Counted from the stretch's first letter, positions 9,111 to 17,216 are shown. The stretch: DNA of 64,000 nt from CAVQSS01 sp963746605 (GCA_963746605.1 CAVVCH010000053.1:124001-188000), one strand, 5' to 3'. Translations and numbers: made by a program. Notes: generated from the letters alone by a model not told the origin.

Positions 9111-10031
9111 ATGAATAAGGCGAAAATTGTCCTCATTACCGGGCCGACGGCCGTGGGGAAGACCCGGATCGCGCATCTGCTGGCCGGAGAGTTCAGGGGG
9201 GAAATTATCAATGCCGACTCCATGCAGGTCTATCGCTACCTGGATATCGGTACGGCCAAGCCCTCGGCGGCCGAGCGGGCGGAAGTCCCCTACCATTTGA
9301 TCGATATCCGGCTGCCGGATGAGCCCTTTGACGTAGCCGATTTCCGTGACCTGGCCCAGCAGGCTATTGAGGGGCTGGTCCGAGGGGGCAGGGCGGTTTT
9401 TGTCGTCGGCGGGACCGGGCTTTACCTGCGGGTCTTACAGCGGGGGATCTTTCCCTGCCCCAAACCGGATCCGGAGATCCGGGCACGATGGGCCCAACGG
9501 GCGTCCATTGAAGGGATTGAAACACTCTGGCGGTTGTTGCGGGAAAAGGATCCTCCGGCCGCTGACCGAATCAATCCTCGGGATCGGGTGCGCCTGATCC
9601 GGGCGCTGGAAGTCCTGGAGCTTACGGGGAGACCTCTTTCCCAATGGCAGCAATGGGGACGGTCTGGGGAAGGTCCCTATGAATGCCTGGGCATCGCCTT
9701 GAACCGGGAGCGTCTCCGGCTTTATGAGGGGATCAATCGCCGGACGGAGGCCATGATCCGGCAGGGGTTCCTGGAGGAGGTGGAGGGTCTGCTGGCCCGG
9801 GGATACGGACCGGAGCTGCGCCCCCTGAACGCCTTGGGGTACCGCCATTTGATTAAGGTCGTAAAAGGGGAATGGGCTCTGGATCAGGCGGTGGAACTTC
9901 TTAAACGAGACACCCGTCGCTATGCCAAGCGGCAAATCACCTGGCTGTCCAGGGAACCTGATTTGAACTGGTTTTTCCCGGAAGAGTTTGATACCATCCG
10001 CGCCAGGATAAAAAAATTTCTGGAAGGTTGA
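9111..10031 (+). CDS. miaA: tRNA dimethylallyltransferase MiaA
   Basis: 306 aa. MiaA transfers a dimethylallyl group to the N6 of A37 in tRNAs reading UNN codons. The P-loop GPTAVGKT (residues 11-18), DSMQVYRYLDIGTAKP and the late block ALGYRHLIK...DTRRYAKRQITW are all family signatures. The ATG at 9111 lies 57 bases after the mutL stop, the common mutL-miaA order. pgsA starts 4 bases after its stop. Confidence 0.95.
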   Translation: MNKAKIVLITGPTAVGKTRIAHLLAGEFRGEIINADSMQVYRYLDIGTAKPSAAERAEVPYHLIDIRLPDEPFDVADFRDLAQQAIEGLVRGGRAVFVVGGTGLYLRVLQRGIFPCPKPDPEIRARWAQRASIEGIETLWRLLREKDPPAADRINPRDRVRLIRALEVLELTGRPLSQWQQWGRSGEGPYECLGIALNRERLRLYEGINRRTEAMIRQGFLEEVEGLLARGYGPELRPLNALGYRHLIKVVKGEWALDQAVELLKRDTRRYAKRQITWLSREPDLNWFFPEEFDTIRARIKKFLEG

Positions 10032-10035
10032 GGTT

Positions 10036-10563
10036 GTGAATTCGCTCGCCAATTGGATTACCCTGGTTCGGATCATCCTGATCCCCTGGTTTACCATTCT
10101 GTTGATCAACGGGGCACTGAAACAGGCCCTCTGGGTTTTTTTGGCGGCGGCCGTGTCCGACGCCCTGGATGGGTTTGTGGCCCGGGTGTTTTCCCAGAAG
10201 ACCCGCCTGGGCTCCTTCCTGGACCCGATTGCCGATAAGCTCCTGTTGTCCACGGCCTTTATCACGCTGGCCGTATTGAATCAGATCCCGGGCTGGCTGA
10301 CCGTGATCGTCATCAGCCGGGACGTGGTGATCGTCATCGGAGTGGCCATCCTTTTCCTGAACCAGTTGCGGCTGGACATCAAGCCTTCGATCGTCAGCAA
10401 GCTGACCACCGCCTGCCAGGCCCTGCTGATTGTGATCATTCTGGCTTCCGGATACCTTCAGTGGGCCCCCTGGGTGAAGCCGGGGATTGTGTACCTGACG
10501 CTGGTCCTGACGGTCTTATCGGGATTGCACTACATCTATTCCGGGCTGCGCACCATTACGTAA
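10036..10563 (+). CDS. pgsA: CDP-diacylglycerol--glycerol-3-phosphate 3-phosphatidyltransferase (CDP-alcohol phosphatidyltransferase family)
   Basis: 175 aa with about five membrane segments. It makes phosphatidylglycerol phosphate, the first step to acidic phospholipids, in the inner membrane. The CDP-alcohol phosphotransferase signature D-x2-DG-x2-AR-x8-G-x3-D-x3-D is complete around residues 40-70 (SDALDGFVAR ... GSFLDPIADK). Start is a GTG at 10036, directly after miaA. Related transferases share the signature, but the length and NxITLxRIxLIP-like N-terminus favour PgsA. Confidence 0.88.
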   Translation: MNSLANWITLVRIILIPWFTILLINGALKQALWVFLAAAVSDALDGFVARVFSQKTRLGSFLDPIADKLLLSTAFITLAVLNQIPGWLTVIVISRDVVIVIGVAILFLNQLRLDIKPSIVSKLTTACQALLIVIILASGYLQWAPWVKPGIVYLTLVLTVLSGLHYIYSGLRTIT

Positions 10564-10565
10564 CC

Positions 10566-10715
10566 TCGCAAAAAGTCAAAAAACGACTTTCTGCTCGGCG
10601 GGGGAGGGTTCTCCCTCCCCCGCCATTGGAAGTGAATTCCAATGGTCCCACCCCCACCCTAGCCCGACGCTTAGTCGCGCTCGGGCTGATGATGGACTCT
10701 GGCGAGTCCATCATC
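10566..10715. repeat. Array of consecutive hairpins between pgsA and tRNA-Val
   Basis: At least four near-perfect stem-loops stand back to back. GGCGGGGGAGGG/CCCTCCCCCGCC (10597-10624) has a 4-base loop. CCATTGGAA/TTCCAATGG spans 10623-10645, sharing two bases with the first. AGCCCGA/TCGGGCT spans 10661-10687. GATGATGGACTC/GAGTCCATCATC (10688-10715) has a 4-base loop. A weaker AAAGTC/GACTTT hairpin precedes them. Short frames across this stretch are only hairpin sequence and are not called as genes. The arrangement resembles a palindromic repeat element or a nested miniature element. Confidence 0.7.
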
Positions 10716-10734
10716 ACCTGAACCGGATTTTTTC

Positions 10735-10764
10735 TTGACAGGTAAAGGGATAATTGGTTAGGAT
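10735..10764 (+). promoter_or_regulatory. Promoter of tRNA-Val
   Basis: TTGACA (10735-10740), an 18-base spacer and TAGGAT (10759-10764) precede the tRNA by 13 bases, so transcription would begin almost at the mature 5' end. The -35 is consensus; the -10 differs from TATAAT at three positions. Confidence 0.65.
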
Positions 10765-10777
10765 CGTATAAAAAAAT

Positions 10778-10852
10778 AGGCACGTAGCTCAGTGGGAGAG
10801 CACTACCCTGACACGGTAGGGGTCACGAGTTCAACCCTCGTCGTGCCTACCA
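10778..10852 (+). tRNA. tRNA-Val (anticodon GAC)
   Basis: A full cloverleaf is readable. The acceptor is AGGCACG/CGTGCCT, the D arm GCTC/GAGC, and the anticodon arm CTACC-CTGACAC-GGTAG gives anticodon GAC. The T arm is ACGAG-TTCAACC-CTCGT, with discriminator A and an encoded CCA at 10850-10852. It reads valine codons GUC/GUU. A consensus-like promoter precedes it and a strong terminator follows, so it is a single-gene transcription unit. Confidence 0.95.
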
Positions 10853-10862
10853 GGAGAAACCG

Positions 10863-10910
10863 AGGAGTTAATCCGGCCATCCAGGCGCGGATTAACTCCT
10901 TTTTTATTTT
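10863..10910 (+). terminator. Rho-independent terminator of tRNA-Val
   Basis: AGGAGTTAATCCG pairs with CGGATTAACTCCT over 13 bases around a 12-base loop, followed by TTTTTTATTTT. It begins 10 bases after the tRNA CCA end. Confidence 0.88.
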
Positions 10911-11009
10911 GGTTCTGATTGGGTTGTCTTTAGCGGAGACGGCTCCCTGCCGCCGGCATGAGGAGCATATGGGACCACAGGCGATAGACCTTCCTTTAGT
11001 TAGAATAGG

Positions 11010-11424
11010 ATTGTAATCCTATCAAAGATCGATTATAACAAAGAAAAGAAACTGGCCATCATTCTGGCAACTTGTCTGATTTTTGGAGGTAACACTATTG
11101 CCTTGGCCAAGGGTGGCGGTAACGGCGGTGGCGGAGGAGGTAAAGGAAGTGCAGGCATGGGCGGAGTTCATAGTGGAGGGACGAACAAAGAACTCCAAGG
11201 AAAAGGACAAGGAAAACATTCAGGGAATAAGGGATCTGCCTCTAGTAAACAGAAAACCGTAAAACCCAAGAAAGGAAAAATAACAAGAAACCAAAGGCTG
11301 AGAGTAAAAAGGCCGCCCCGAAGGCAACACCGGAACTCCGGCAACACCAGCGGTTCCAACGCCAGGGGTACCCGGGGCAGTACCCGCTGTGCCTGCCACT
11401 CCGGCAACACCCCCCAAGCTATAG
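11010..11424 (+). pseudogene. Remnant of a Gly-rich, Lys/Pro/Ala-rich secreted protein
   Basis: From about 11030 a frame reads DYNKEKKLAIILATCLIFGG then NTIALAKGGGNGGG, a good signal peptide leading into a Gly-rich mature part. No ATG, GTG or TTG stands upstream in frame before a stop; an ATT at 11010 occupies the place where a start would be expected. Near 11280 the frame turns into basic nonsense. In the other frames the same bases give Lys/Ala- and then Pro/Ala/Thr-rich sequence ending with TAG at 11422-11424. A lost start and at least one or two frameshifts are the simplest reading. Function unknown. Confidence 0.5.
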
Positions 11425-11441
11425 TTATTTTGTTCCTTAGC

Positions 11442-11543
11442 CTATCTTGACGAGGGATAGGGATGACGACGAAGGGTCGAAGGATTGGTCAGTGTATAGG
11501 CCCGTCCCTTGACCAGTACTTCGCTCCAATCATCGGCTGCCAT
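11442..11543 (-). CDS. Possible 33-aa peptide downstream of the small lipoprotein
   Basis: An ATG at 11543 is preceded by a strong AAGGGGGGG at a good distance and opens 33 codons beginning MAADDWSEVLVKGRAY, ending with TAG at 11442. It lies 37 bases after the stop of the lipoprotein gene on the same strand. The N-terminal half looks protein-like and the end (TLRRHPYPSSR) less so, which suggests a truncated gene. I do not recognise it. Confidence 0.3.
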   Translation of the reverse strand: MAADDWSEVLVKGRAYTLTNPSTLRRHPYPSSR

Positions 11544-11580
11544 ATTTTATCCCCCCCTTTCTAAAGGAGTGCCTGCCTCT

Positions 11581-11739
11581 TTATCTTCTATGATCCCGTC
11601 TGTCGTATCTGTCCCTGCCATGTCCACGGTGTCCTCCACCGTCATCATAATAATAGGGGTAATAATAGGGTATGTAACAACCTCCCAGAGATGCTAAAAT
11701 CACTCCTAACATAATCCAAAAAATAATATTTTTTTTCAT
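11581..11739 (-). CDS. Small Tyr/His/Arg-rich lipoprotein, 52 aa
   Basis: ATG at 11739 to TAA at 11581-11583. The protein begins MKKNIIFWIMLGVILA and has the lipobox LGGC near residue 21, so a signal-peptidase II lipoprotein is likely. The mature part is only about 32 residues: a Tyr-rich YIPYYYPYYY run, then DDGGGHRGHGRDRYDRRDHRR. Tiny lipoproteins with YYYPY followed by a charged HGR tail are common near Gly-rich secreted proteins in deltaproteobacteria; their role is unknown. It is the only gene between 10.9 and 13.3 kb that looks complete. Confidence 0.6.
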   Translation of the reverse strand: MKKNIIFWIMLGVILASLGGCYIPYYYPYYYDDGGGHRGHGRDRYDRRDHRR

Positions 11740-11807
11740 TTCTCTATCCATCTGTTTTTTTATTTAAAGTACCTCGTCTTTATTTAGCCCTTTTAGGTTT
11801 AGATTGT

Positions 11808-12080
11808 ATGGGAAGGGAGAAGGTTAAAAAGAATAATAAGCCGTCGTCAGTAATCCGGCCCGGTGACCGTATTCAGATTGAACTGGACGAGGAGCGAGAC
11901 CGGTATGGTAGGCTCTTGGGGTGCGTTTGGCTCCAGGATGACCGGATGCTGAATGAGGAGATCGTCCGGGCTGGATATGCTGGCCTGATGACCTATCCGC
12001 CCAACGTCAGATACCGAGACCGGTTCGAGCAATCCTACAAGGAAGCCAGGGAGGCCAGGAGAGGGTTATGGGGGACATGA
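11808..12080 (+). pseudogene. C-terminal remnant of a thermonuclease (SNase-like) gene
   Basis: A 90-aa frame begins with a low-complexity MGREKVKKNNKPSS, but from about residue 24 matches the last third of staphylococcal-nuclease-like proteins: IELDEERDRYGRLLGCVWL, MLNEEIVRAGYAGLMTYPPN and a closing EAREARRGLWG. The N-terminal half with the calcium-binding and first catalytic residues is absent. The domain cannot be complete, so a truncated remnant is more likely than an active nuclease. Confidence 0.6.
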
Positions 12081-12178
12081 TAGCTTTTAAAACGAAAGAT
12101 ATGATACAATTCTTGATCAAAAACATCAAATCAAAGGAGGGGCAAATGCTAATTTCTAAAAGGAACTTATTGGGCACA

Positions 12179-12600
12179 TTACTGTCTCTTAACGCTTTGA
12201 AGAGGCATTCCGTGCTTGGGAGAACTACCACCCGGACTTCTTTCGGACGGAGGTTGAGAATAATTTGACGGGGGTGGGGGTGGGGGTGGGGGTGCGTAGG
12301 CCGGCGCCGGCCGCCTTACGACACCGGGGATCTGGTTTCCCTTCGAATACATACATTGCTGATAGGCTATGTCGTAGCGCCCTGGAGCTGATACGCGGAA
12401 GCAGCGTCCTCGTTAGCTCCGATGGAGCTTCCGCCGAGAAGGCCCGCCTCAGCACCGATGGCCGCACCGGCACCCGCGTTACCCGTGGCAGCACCGATCA
12501 ACACACCCACGCCGGCCCCTTCCACCGTTCCAGACGACCGCTCCGGTGGCCAGGTTTTCATTGGCGGTTTGGCTTGGCGATGTTCCTCCGACCTCCTTTG
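12179..12600 (-). pseudogene. Glycine-zipper family protein, broken by at least two frameshifts
   Basis: Three minus-strand frames join into one protein. SPSQTANENLATGAVV (about 12590-12530) leads into GVGVLIGAATGNAGAGAA and AGLLGGSSIGA, then, after a shift near 12380, RYDIAYQQCMYSKGNQIPG and a Pro-rich YAPPPPPPPP tail ending at TAA 12179-12181. The order NLATGAVVG - glycine zipper - QRRYDIAYxQCMYxKGNQ matches glycine-zipper proteins I know from proteobacteria, thought to be envelope-associated. The signal peptide is not recognisable. The opposite-strand frame over this stretch is a mirror of the zipper and is rejected. Confidence 0.55.
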
Positions 12601-12640
12601 ATTTCCCGACTGGGGAAGAGTCGGAACCAGCCTCGTCCAC

Positions 12641-12959
12641 TTAATAGGGATAGTAATAAGGGTACGGGTAATAATAGGGGTAAGGATAATTCCGGTACGG
12701 ATAGTAGTAGGGGTACCCAAAGTATCCACCTGAGGTAGACGTGGGATCCTCCGTAGAAATGGCCTCCACCATAATATCTACTATGCCCACCATAATACCC
12801 ACGATATCCTCCCCGTCCGCTATAATGCCCTCCGTGGCTACCGTAATATCCCCTATTCCCACCAGATCTTCCACCCCCTCGGTCGGCCTCTGCCTGTTTT
12901 AGTGGGACTAATATGGATAAAACAAAAAGGAGGCTTAACAAACAAATGATTTTTTTCAT
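12641..12959 (-). pseudogene. Gly/Tyr-rich secreted protein with signal peptide, one frameshift
   Basis: ATG at 12959 follows AGGGAGAG at proper spacing. The signal peptide MKKIICLLSLLFVLSI...AEA leads to a repetitive Gly/Tyr/His region (GGNRGYYGSHGG, YRGYYGGHSRYYGGGHFYGG). Near 12735 the Tyr/Pro-rich continuation (GGYFGYPYYYPYRNYPYPYY) moves to the +1 frame and ends at TAA 12641-12643. Without the shift the protein would be about 105 aa. Similar Gly/Tyr-rich exported proteins are common and uncharacterised. Staying in the first frame gives hydrophobic nonsense. Confidence 0.55.
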
Positions 12960-13305
12960 ATTTGACTCTCCCTGATAGGCTGAAGCGAGCAACTGGTTCG
13001 CTCCAGGTTTTTTTATACATTAGACTTTAAAAGGACTAAAAAGTTAAAAGATACCCACTCAGACTATTTATGGTCCCAGCCCTTAGCCCACTTCATAAAG
13101 TAATCATTTTTTGTGTATTTTACCAGATAAGCCATTTTACGAGAGGTGAAAACCGAGTTCATTAAGAACAAAGTTTTCGTCTTGAAGAGGTTAGCCGAAT
13201 GGCGATAGAGCGAGAAGGGTTGATCCGGGAGGGAATCAGACGGCTCAGGGAAACTCAATCCGCTAGCCTCCCGGTACCGATATCAGGGACCACTGTCATG
13301 ACCCG
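12960..13305. other. Intergenic stretch with fragments only
   Basis: No convincing gene. An imperfect hairpin (about 12982-13004) followed by seven T could end + strand transcription. At about 13146-13208 a GTG with a GAGAGG ribosome-binding run opens only 20 codons (KTEFIKNKVFVLKRLAEWR then stop), and a protein-like REGLIREGIRRLRE string follows. These look like fragments of decayed coding sequence, but I cannot assign them. Confidence 0.4.
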
Positions 13306-14040
13306 CTACCATTTTGCGGGTCTTTTATCTCTATTCCCTTCGTCGAGGGTCATAAGCTGCATCTCACCATAATCTCCAATAGCGTGCGAATGGGTATCAT
13401 CCGAGTCGGTTAATACCGCAATCCCGGAAGCTACCGGAGCTTTATCGGCCTCTCCGTAGAGCTCGCGATAATCGGAAAGCACATTCCTTCTTTCGGTCAC
13501 CCAGGTCCCCTGGCGGGTCCGTCCGCTGCGGACCACTACGATTTTGGTCGTCGAGGAATAGGGGGAGTTAAAGGCGGTCCCGGCCGGAAGCGTATCGCTC
13601 CAGATATACTTGATCGTTTTGATAAAGGGCCAATGGCCGAAAACCACATACAGACCGAGGACGCTGTCGTTTCTGCTTTTTTCCCGCTCGTTGCTATCCA
13701 TCGGGAAAAGCACGGCTCGCCACTGCCATTGCAACAGAGGAAATTCCCGCAAAGCCCAAGGATGTTCATAGCCCACCTGGTCTCTCGTACCTTTGGCGTC
13801 CGCATGCAGAAACCGTTTGCCGTCCTCCGCCTGGATCGAATAGACCCGAGAAGAGCTTTTCTCGTCCCAGCATTTCCAGCCCGAGGGCAGCTTGCCGATC
13901 TCATCGGACTGAAAGTTGATCCGGAACGGGATCTGGGCGACCAGAGTGGTCGACCACCCCAGGAAAATGATAAGGATCAATCCCCCCATCAGCCCGTACC
14001 GTGTCCAAATCGGCCCTTTTGACCGGTTGGTTTTATTCAT
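13306..14040 (-). CDS. DUF3047 family exported protein
   Basis: 244 aa from ATG 14040. A signal anchor/peptide (GLMGGLILIIFLGWSTTLVAQ) is followed by one domain. The pattern SGWKCW, EHPWALREFPLLQWQWR, LGLYVVFGH, IKYIWSDTLPAGT, VVVRSGRTRQGTWVTERRN and a late DSDDTHSHAIGDYGE agrees with what I know of DUF3047, a periplasmic family of unknown function. It follows the retropepsin-like gene on the same strand after 5 bases, so the two are probably one operon. An upstream start two or three codons earlier is possible. Confidence 0.75.
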   Translation of the reverse strand: MNKTNRSKGPIWTRYGLMGGLILIIFLGWSTTLVAQIPFRINFQSDEIGKLPSGWKCWDEKSSSRVYSIQAEDGKRFLHADAKGTRDQVGYEHPWALREFPLLQWQWRAVLFPMDSNEREKSRNDSVLGLYVVFGHWPFIKTIKYIWSDTLPAGTAFNSPYSSTTKIVVVRSGRTRQGTWVTERRNVLSDYRELYGEADKAPVASGIAVLTDSDDTHSHAIGDYGEMQLMTLDEGNRDKRPAKW

Positions 14041-14045
14041 GGCCC

Positions 14046-14639
14046 TCAATTAGGTGTGAGCGTGACCATTTTTTCTTTGGGGTCAATGGTCACCTTAAGG
14101 TGGGATAGAAAATCCCGGCCCAGCAGACCATCGGCTTTCTTCAGATCAGCTTCATAAACGGCAATCGGAAGCGGACCCACTCTGGTTTCACCGACTTCAA
14201 TGAAATCAACCCACACTCTATTCGCATAACCCATTCCCGTCACACCTTTCAGGATAATGGGCGGCGCAGTTTCAGAGGAGAGACCTAACCTCGACAGAAC
14301 CGATGGTGAAATGATAGTGGCCTCGGCACCGGTATCCAGGATGAGCGTGATGGGTCCGATGCCGTTGATTCTGGCATGCACCAAAACAGGAAAGCCGGGG
14401 GAGAAAGGAATTCTCGTGATGCCCTTGCTGGGCGGACTTGGTTTCAATTCAGGGGGGGCAGGCGGAGCCGGCAAAAGAGAAAGCAATTGAGCCTGGGAAC
14501 GGTATTCCTCAGGAACGCTCTCAAGACTCGCTGTGTAGTTCTGAATCCCCTGGTTATCTGTCCAGTAGTAGATATCTGCCAAGCCTGTTTCGGGAAAAGA
14601 CAGGCAGATAAAGATTGTCACTATCATCCAGCGGTACAT
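14046..14639 (-). CDS. Retropepsin-like aspartic protease with N-terminal DUF4124-like segment
   Basis: 197 aa. A signal peptide (MIVTIFICLSFPETGLA) leads to YYWTDNQGIQNYT, which resembles the DUF4124 opening, then a Pro-rich linker. The remainder is a retroviral-type aspartyl protease fold with the catalytic LDTGAEATIIS near residue 105, a central GVTGMG and the closing ADGLLGRDFL. Such single-domain proteases act as dimers. Location is probably periplasmic. The fusion of the two domains and coupling to a DUF3047 gene suggest a shared envelope role, which is inference. Confidence 0.75.
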   Translation of the reverse strand: MYRWMIVTIFICLSFPETGLADIYYWTDNQGIQNYTASLESVPEEYRSQAQLLSLLPAPPAPPELKPSPPSKGITRIPFSPGFPVLVHARINGIGPITLILDTGAEATIISPSVLSRLGLSSETAPPIILKGVTGMGYANRVWVDFIEVGETRVGPLPIAVYEADLKKADGLLGRDFLSHLKVTIDPKEKMVTLTPN

Positions 14640-14757
14640 AATGACCTAAGTAGGGATTTCCTTGATCTCGGGTTTTTCCTGACCGGCGATCCCTTTTGGA
14701 ATATTCCCGATTTACTTCCCGAACGGAGAGCGCAGCTCTCCTACCCGATCGGGACTG

Positions 14758-14976
14758 CTAATCGGTTTCTTCGTCCTCTTCCTCGTCCCACATATCGGAA
14801 TCCGAATCCATGACGGAGGTCAAAAAATCAAAGTAGACGCCGATGGATTCGGTTAGATTGTTCAGCAGTTCGCTGAGCTGTAATTTCTCTTCGAGAGTCT
14901 TGGCCTTGGAAATTTCTTTCAAGGTCCGGTCTATTTCCGCCTGCAGCTTTTCTATGGCTTCCGTAGGGTCAAACAT
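14758..14976 (-). CDS. Small acidic coiled-coil protein, 72 aa, unknown
   Basis: ATG at 14976 has a strong AGGAGGAG 5 bases upstream. The protein is nearly all helical with heptad-like spacing (AIEKLQAEIDRTLKEISKAK, EEKLQLSELLNNLTESIG) and ends in a strongly acidic tail WDEEEDEETD. There is no membrane segment or cysteine. It is transcribed away from the HDOD gene and lies upstream of the retropepsin operon. I do not recognise a family. Confidence 0.6.
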   Translation of the reverse strand: MFDPTEAIEKLQAEIDRTLKEISKAKTLEEKLQLSELLNNLTESIGVYFDFLTSVMDSDSDMWDEEEDEETD

Positions 14977-15148
14977 GGGATTCTCCTCCTATTTTTGATA
15001 ATATCGTTTTATATTTCCATTAGCCACTTATTACGCTATCTTGCTAGCATAACACTTCAGAACAAAGGAAAACAGGGGAAAAAGAAAATTCATTTTAAGT
15101 TTTTTTCTTTTCTTTCGATGAATTCTATCAGAAGGAGCTTTTCAACCC

Positions 15149-16420
15149 ATGAGCAAGGTCAATAGTGCAGCCCTCAATCCCGGGATGGTTGTGGGTGAGG
15201 ATATTTATCTGCCGGATGGACGTCTGCTGCTGAAAAAAGGAACCATCCTCGATTTTGAGCATTTACGGTCAGTTAGGATTGGGAAGGTAAAGGAACTCGA
15301 TATCCTGGAGCCCCTGGATCCCGAGCATGGTTCCGGCGCAATCCGCCCTTCGGTTCCGAATATTCACCACACCGGAGAAAAAGCCCCCTGGGAAAAAAGG
15401 TTCTCCAAATGTGATCCGGACCACCCGGTCATACAGGAACTGTATCGATTGGCCGCTTCAAACCTGGAATTTTCCGATTTTCCATTTCAAGGCGATCGGT
15501 CCTCTCCGGATCTGGAAACCGGGCTCCAACTCGGATTAATGCCGGTGGAAGCCTCCCCAAAATTTAAAGCCTTTAACGGCGATCCCCAATCCTTGATAGG
15601 CCCGGATCTGGAACTGGTCTCCCTGCCGGAGATTTTTTACCAGATTGAAGCGGTTATCAACAATCCCCGCAGCTCCGCTTTCCAGATAGCCGAAGTCATC
15701 AGCAAAGATCCCGGCCTTTCCGCCAAACTGCTGAGGATTGTCAATAGTGCTTTCTATGGTTTTCCCAAGCAGGTGGACACCATTTCCAGGGCAGTAGCCA
15801 TAGTGGGCAGCGACCAGTTGCGGCTCCTGACCTTGGGGACTTCGGTTATTTCCCTATTCCGGGATATCCCTCCGGAACTCATGAACATGGGATGGTTTTG
15901 GAAACATAGCCTGGCCTGCGGAACAGCCGCCCGTTTGATCGCCAGCTATAAGAATTTTTCTAACATCGAACAACTATTTATTTCCGGACTGCTTCACGAT
16001 CTGGGGAAGCTCCTTATTTTTAAGAACCATCCCCGGGAGGCGGCGGCCGCCCTGAGCCGGGCCGGTCGGTCCGAATCGTTTCATTATCTGATGGAGCAAT
16101 CGTTTTTAGGCTTTGACCACCTCCAGGCCGGATCGGCCCTGGCCGACATGTGGAAACTTCCCTTAAGCCTGCAACAGGCCATCGGCGGGCACCACGACCC
16201 GCTGAAGTACCCCCCCTCGGTGGACGCCGCCGTGGTCAACCTGGCCGACAATTTGGTGAATGCCCTGGGTTACGGAACCAGCGGAGAACATCTGGTAGCT
16301 CCTGGAGTGGTGGACGTCTGTGAGTTTCTGAGTCTTCCGGGCGGATTTCTGGAAAAACTGGTTGTCCTGATCAACCTACAGGTTGACGAAACTTTCCATC
16401 TTTTCCTGGCCTCTTCTTGA
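15149..16420 (+). CDS. HDOD domain signalling protein
   Basis: 423 aa. The first 60 residues (MVVGEDIYLPDGRLLLKKGT) form the short lead-in seen in HD-GYP/HDOD regulators. A linker to about residue 150 follows. The HDOD domain (about 155-400) has ISKDPGLSAKLLRIVNSAFYGFP, AVAIVGSDQLRLLTLG and HDLGKLLIF, the remnant HD dyad. HDOD proteins are usually non-enzymatic or weak hydrolases in signal transduction. Start ATG 15149 follows AGAAGGAG. It converges on mltB and the two overlap by 50 bases at their 3' ends. Confidence 0.88.
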   Translation: MSKVNSAALNPGMVVGEDIYLPDGRLLLKKGTILDFEHLRSVRIGKVKELDILEPLDPEHGSGAIRPSVPNIHHTGEKAPWEKRFSKCDPDHPVIQELYRLAASNLEFSDFPFQGDRSSPDLETGLQLGLMPVEASPKFKAFNGDPQSLIGPDLELVSLPEIFYQIEAVINNPRSSAFQIAEVISKDPGLSAKLLRIVNSAFYGFPKQVDTISRAVAIVGSDQLRLLTLGTSVISLFRDIPPELMNMGWFWKHSLACGTAARLIASYKNFSNIEQLFISGLLHDLGKLLIFKNHPREAAAALSRAGRSESFHYLMEQSFLGFDHLQAGSALADMWKLPLSLQQAIGGHHDPLKYPPSVDAAVVNLADNLVNALGYGTSGEHLVAPGVVDVCEFLSLPGGFLEKLVVLINLQVDETFHLFLASS

Positions 16421-17216
16421 CCGTCTTTAGGGCTCGGGCATAGGCGAAAACGGCCTTGACATAATTGTCGCAATGGTTGTAGGCCCAGACGGCCCGCCGG
16501 TTTTTTTCAGGATCATGTCCCGACCAGCCGGAGGATCTTAAGTAGTTGGCTATACTCGCGAAAGCGTCGGTCAAGTTATAGAGGTCGACCGCCCCGTCTC
16601 CATTGCCGTCCACGCCGTATTTCAGGTAGGAAGAAGGGATAAACTGGGGGATGCCGAAAGCCCCGGCCCATGACCCCTTCACGGAAAGAGGGTCCCGGTT
16701 CTGCCGCCGGCACATGAGGAGCAATTGGCCGAGTTCATCTTCGGCCCAGGTGGAACGGCGGTTTTCAATGAGGGCCATCGTCAAGAAACTGTTGACAATG
16801 GGGTAATTCCCGGTATTGCGGCCGAAGTCGGTCTCGATCCGGAGGATCGCCACCAGCACCTCCCGCCCCACCCCGAAAGCCGCTTCGATTTTTCGGAGGC
16901 GCTCACGGTTGTCGGCCATTACGCTCTTCCCGCGTTTGATTGAGGTTCGCGTGAGGAGACCGAAGCGGGGTCCCAGATAATCAAAGCCCTTCCCGGTTTT
17001 CCCGACAATCGCCGGGTAGAGAGTCACGCGGGAGTCTGAAAAAATATCGGACAGCACTTCCTCCGGCAGTCCACGGACTTTCAACTTTTGTATCAGTTCT
17101 CCCAGCTTCTCGTTATAGGGCGCCTCAATGGCTGCCAGGACGTGGGGGACGTCGGCCAGGAAAAAAAGGGCACTGAGAAAAAGCGCTATAAGCCCTTGAT
17201 GTTGAAATTTGATCAT
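16371..17216 (-). CDS. mltB: Lytic murein transglycosylase, MltB family
   Basis: 281 aa with a signal peptide and no lipobox, so likely a soluble periplasmic form. MltB enzymes cleave peptidoglycan glycan strands with a single catalytic Glu. Here it is the E of ILRIETDFGRNTG near residue 127. RRSTWAEDELGQLLLM, GSWAGAFGIPQFIPSSY and DGNGDGAVDLYNLTDAFASI are also typical. The ATG at 17216 follows the stop codon of the upstream kinase gene with no gap. The C-terminal 50 bases overlap the HDOD gene on the other strand. Confidence 0.9.
   Translation of the reverse strand: MIKFQHQGLIALFLSALFFLADVPHVLAAIEAPYNEKLGELIQKLKVRGLPEEVLSDIFSDSRVTLYPAIVGKTGKGFDYLGPRFGLLTRTSIKRGKSVMADNRERLRKIEAAFGVGREVLVAILRIETDFGRNTGNYPIVNSFLTMALIENRRSTWAEDELGQLLLMCRRQNRDPLSVKGSWAGAFGIPQFIPSSYLKYGVDGNGDGAVDLYNLTDAFASIANYLRSSGWSGHDPEKNRRAVWAYNHCDNYVKAVFAYARALKTVKKRPGKDGKFRQPVG

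Noticed and set aside
10461..10783. Short frames on both strands across the end of pgsA and the hairpin array
   Set aside because: They encode only translated hairpin sequence, overlap pgsA and the tRNA promoter, and have no ribosome-binding site.
12265..12738. A 157-codon + strand frame through the 12.3-12.7 kb region
   Set aside because: It begins in a GTGGGGGT repeat and is the mirror of the glycine-zipper and Tyr-rich minus-strand sequences, which match real protein families.
13064..13258. A 64-codon minus-strand frame
   Set aside because: No ribosome-binding site and no protein likeness; the opposite strand has short protein-like fragments, so the region seems decayed.
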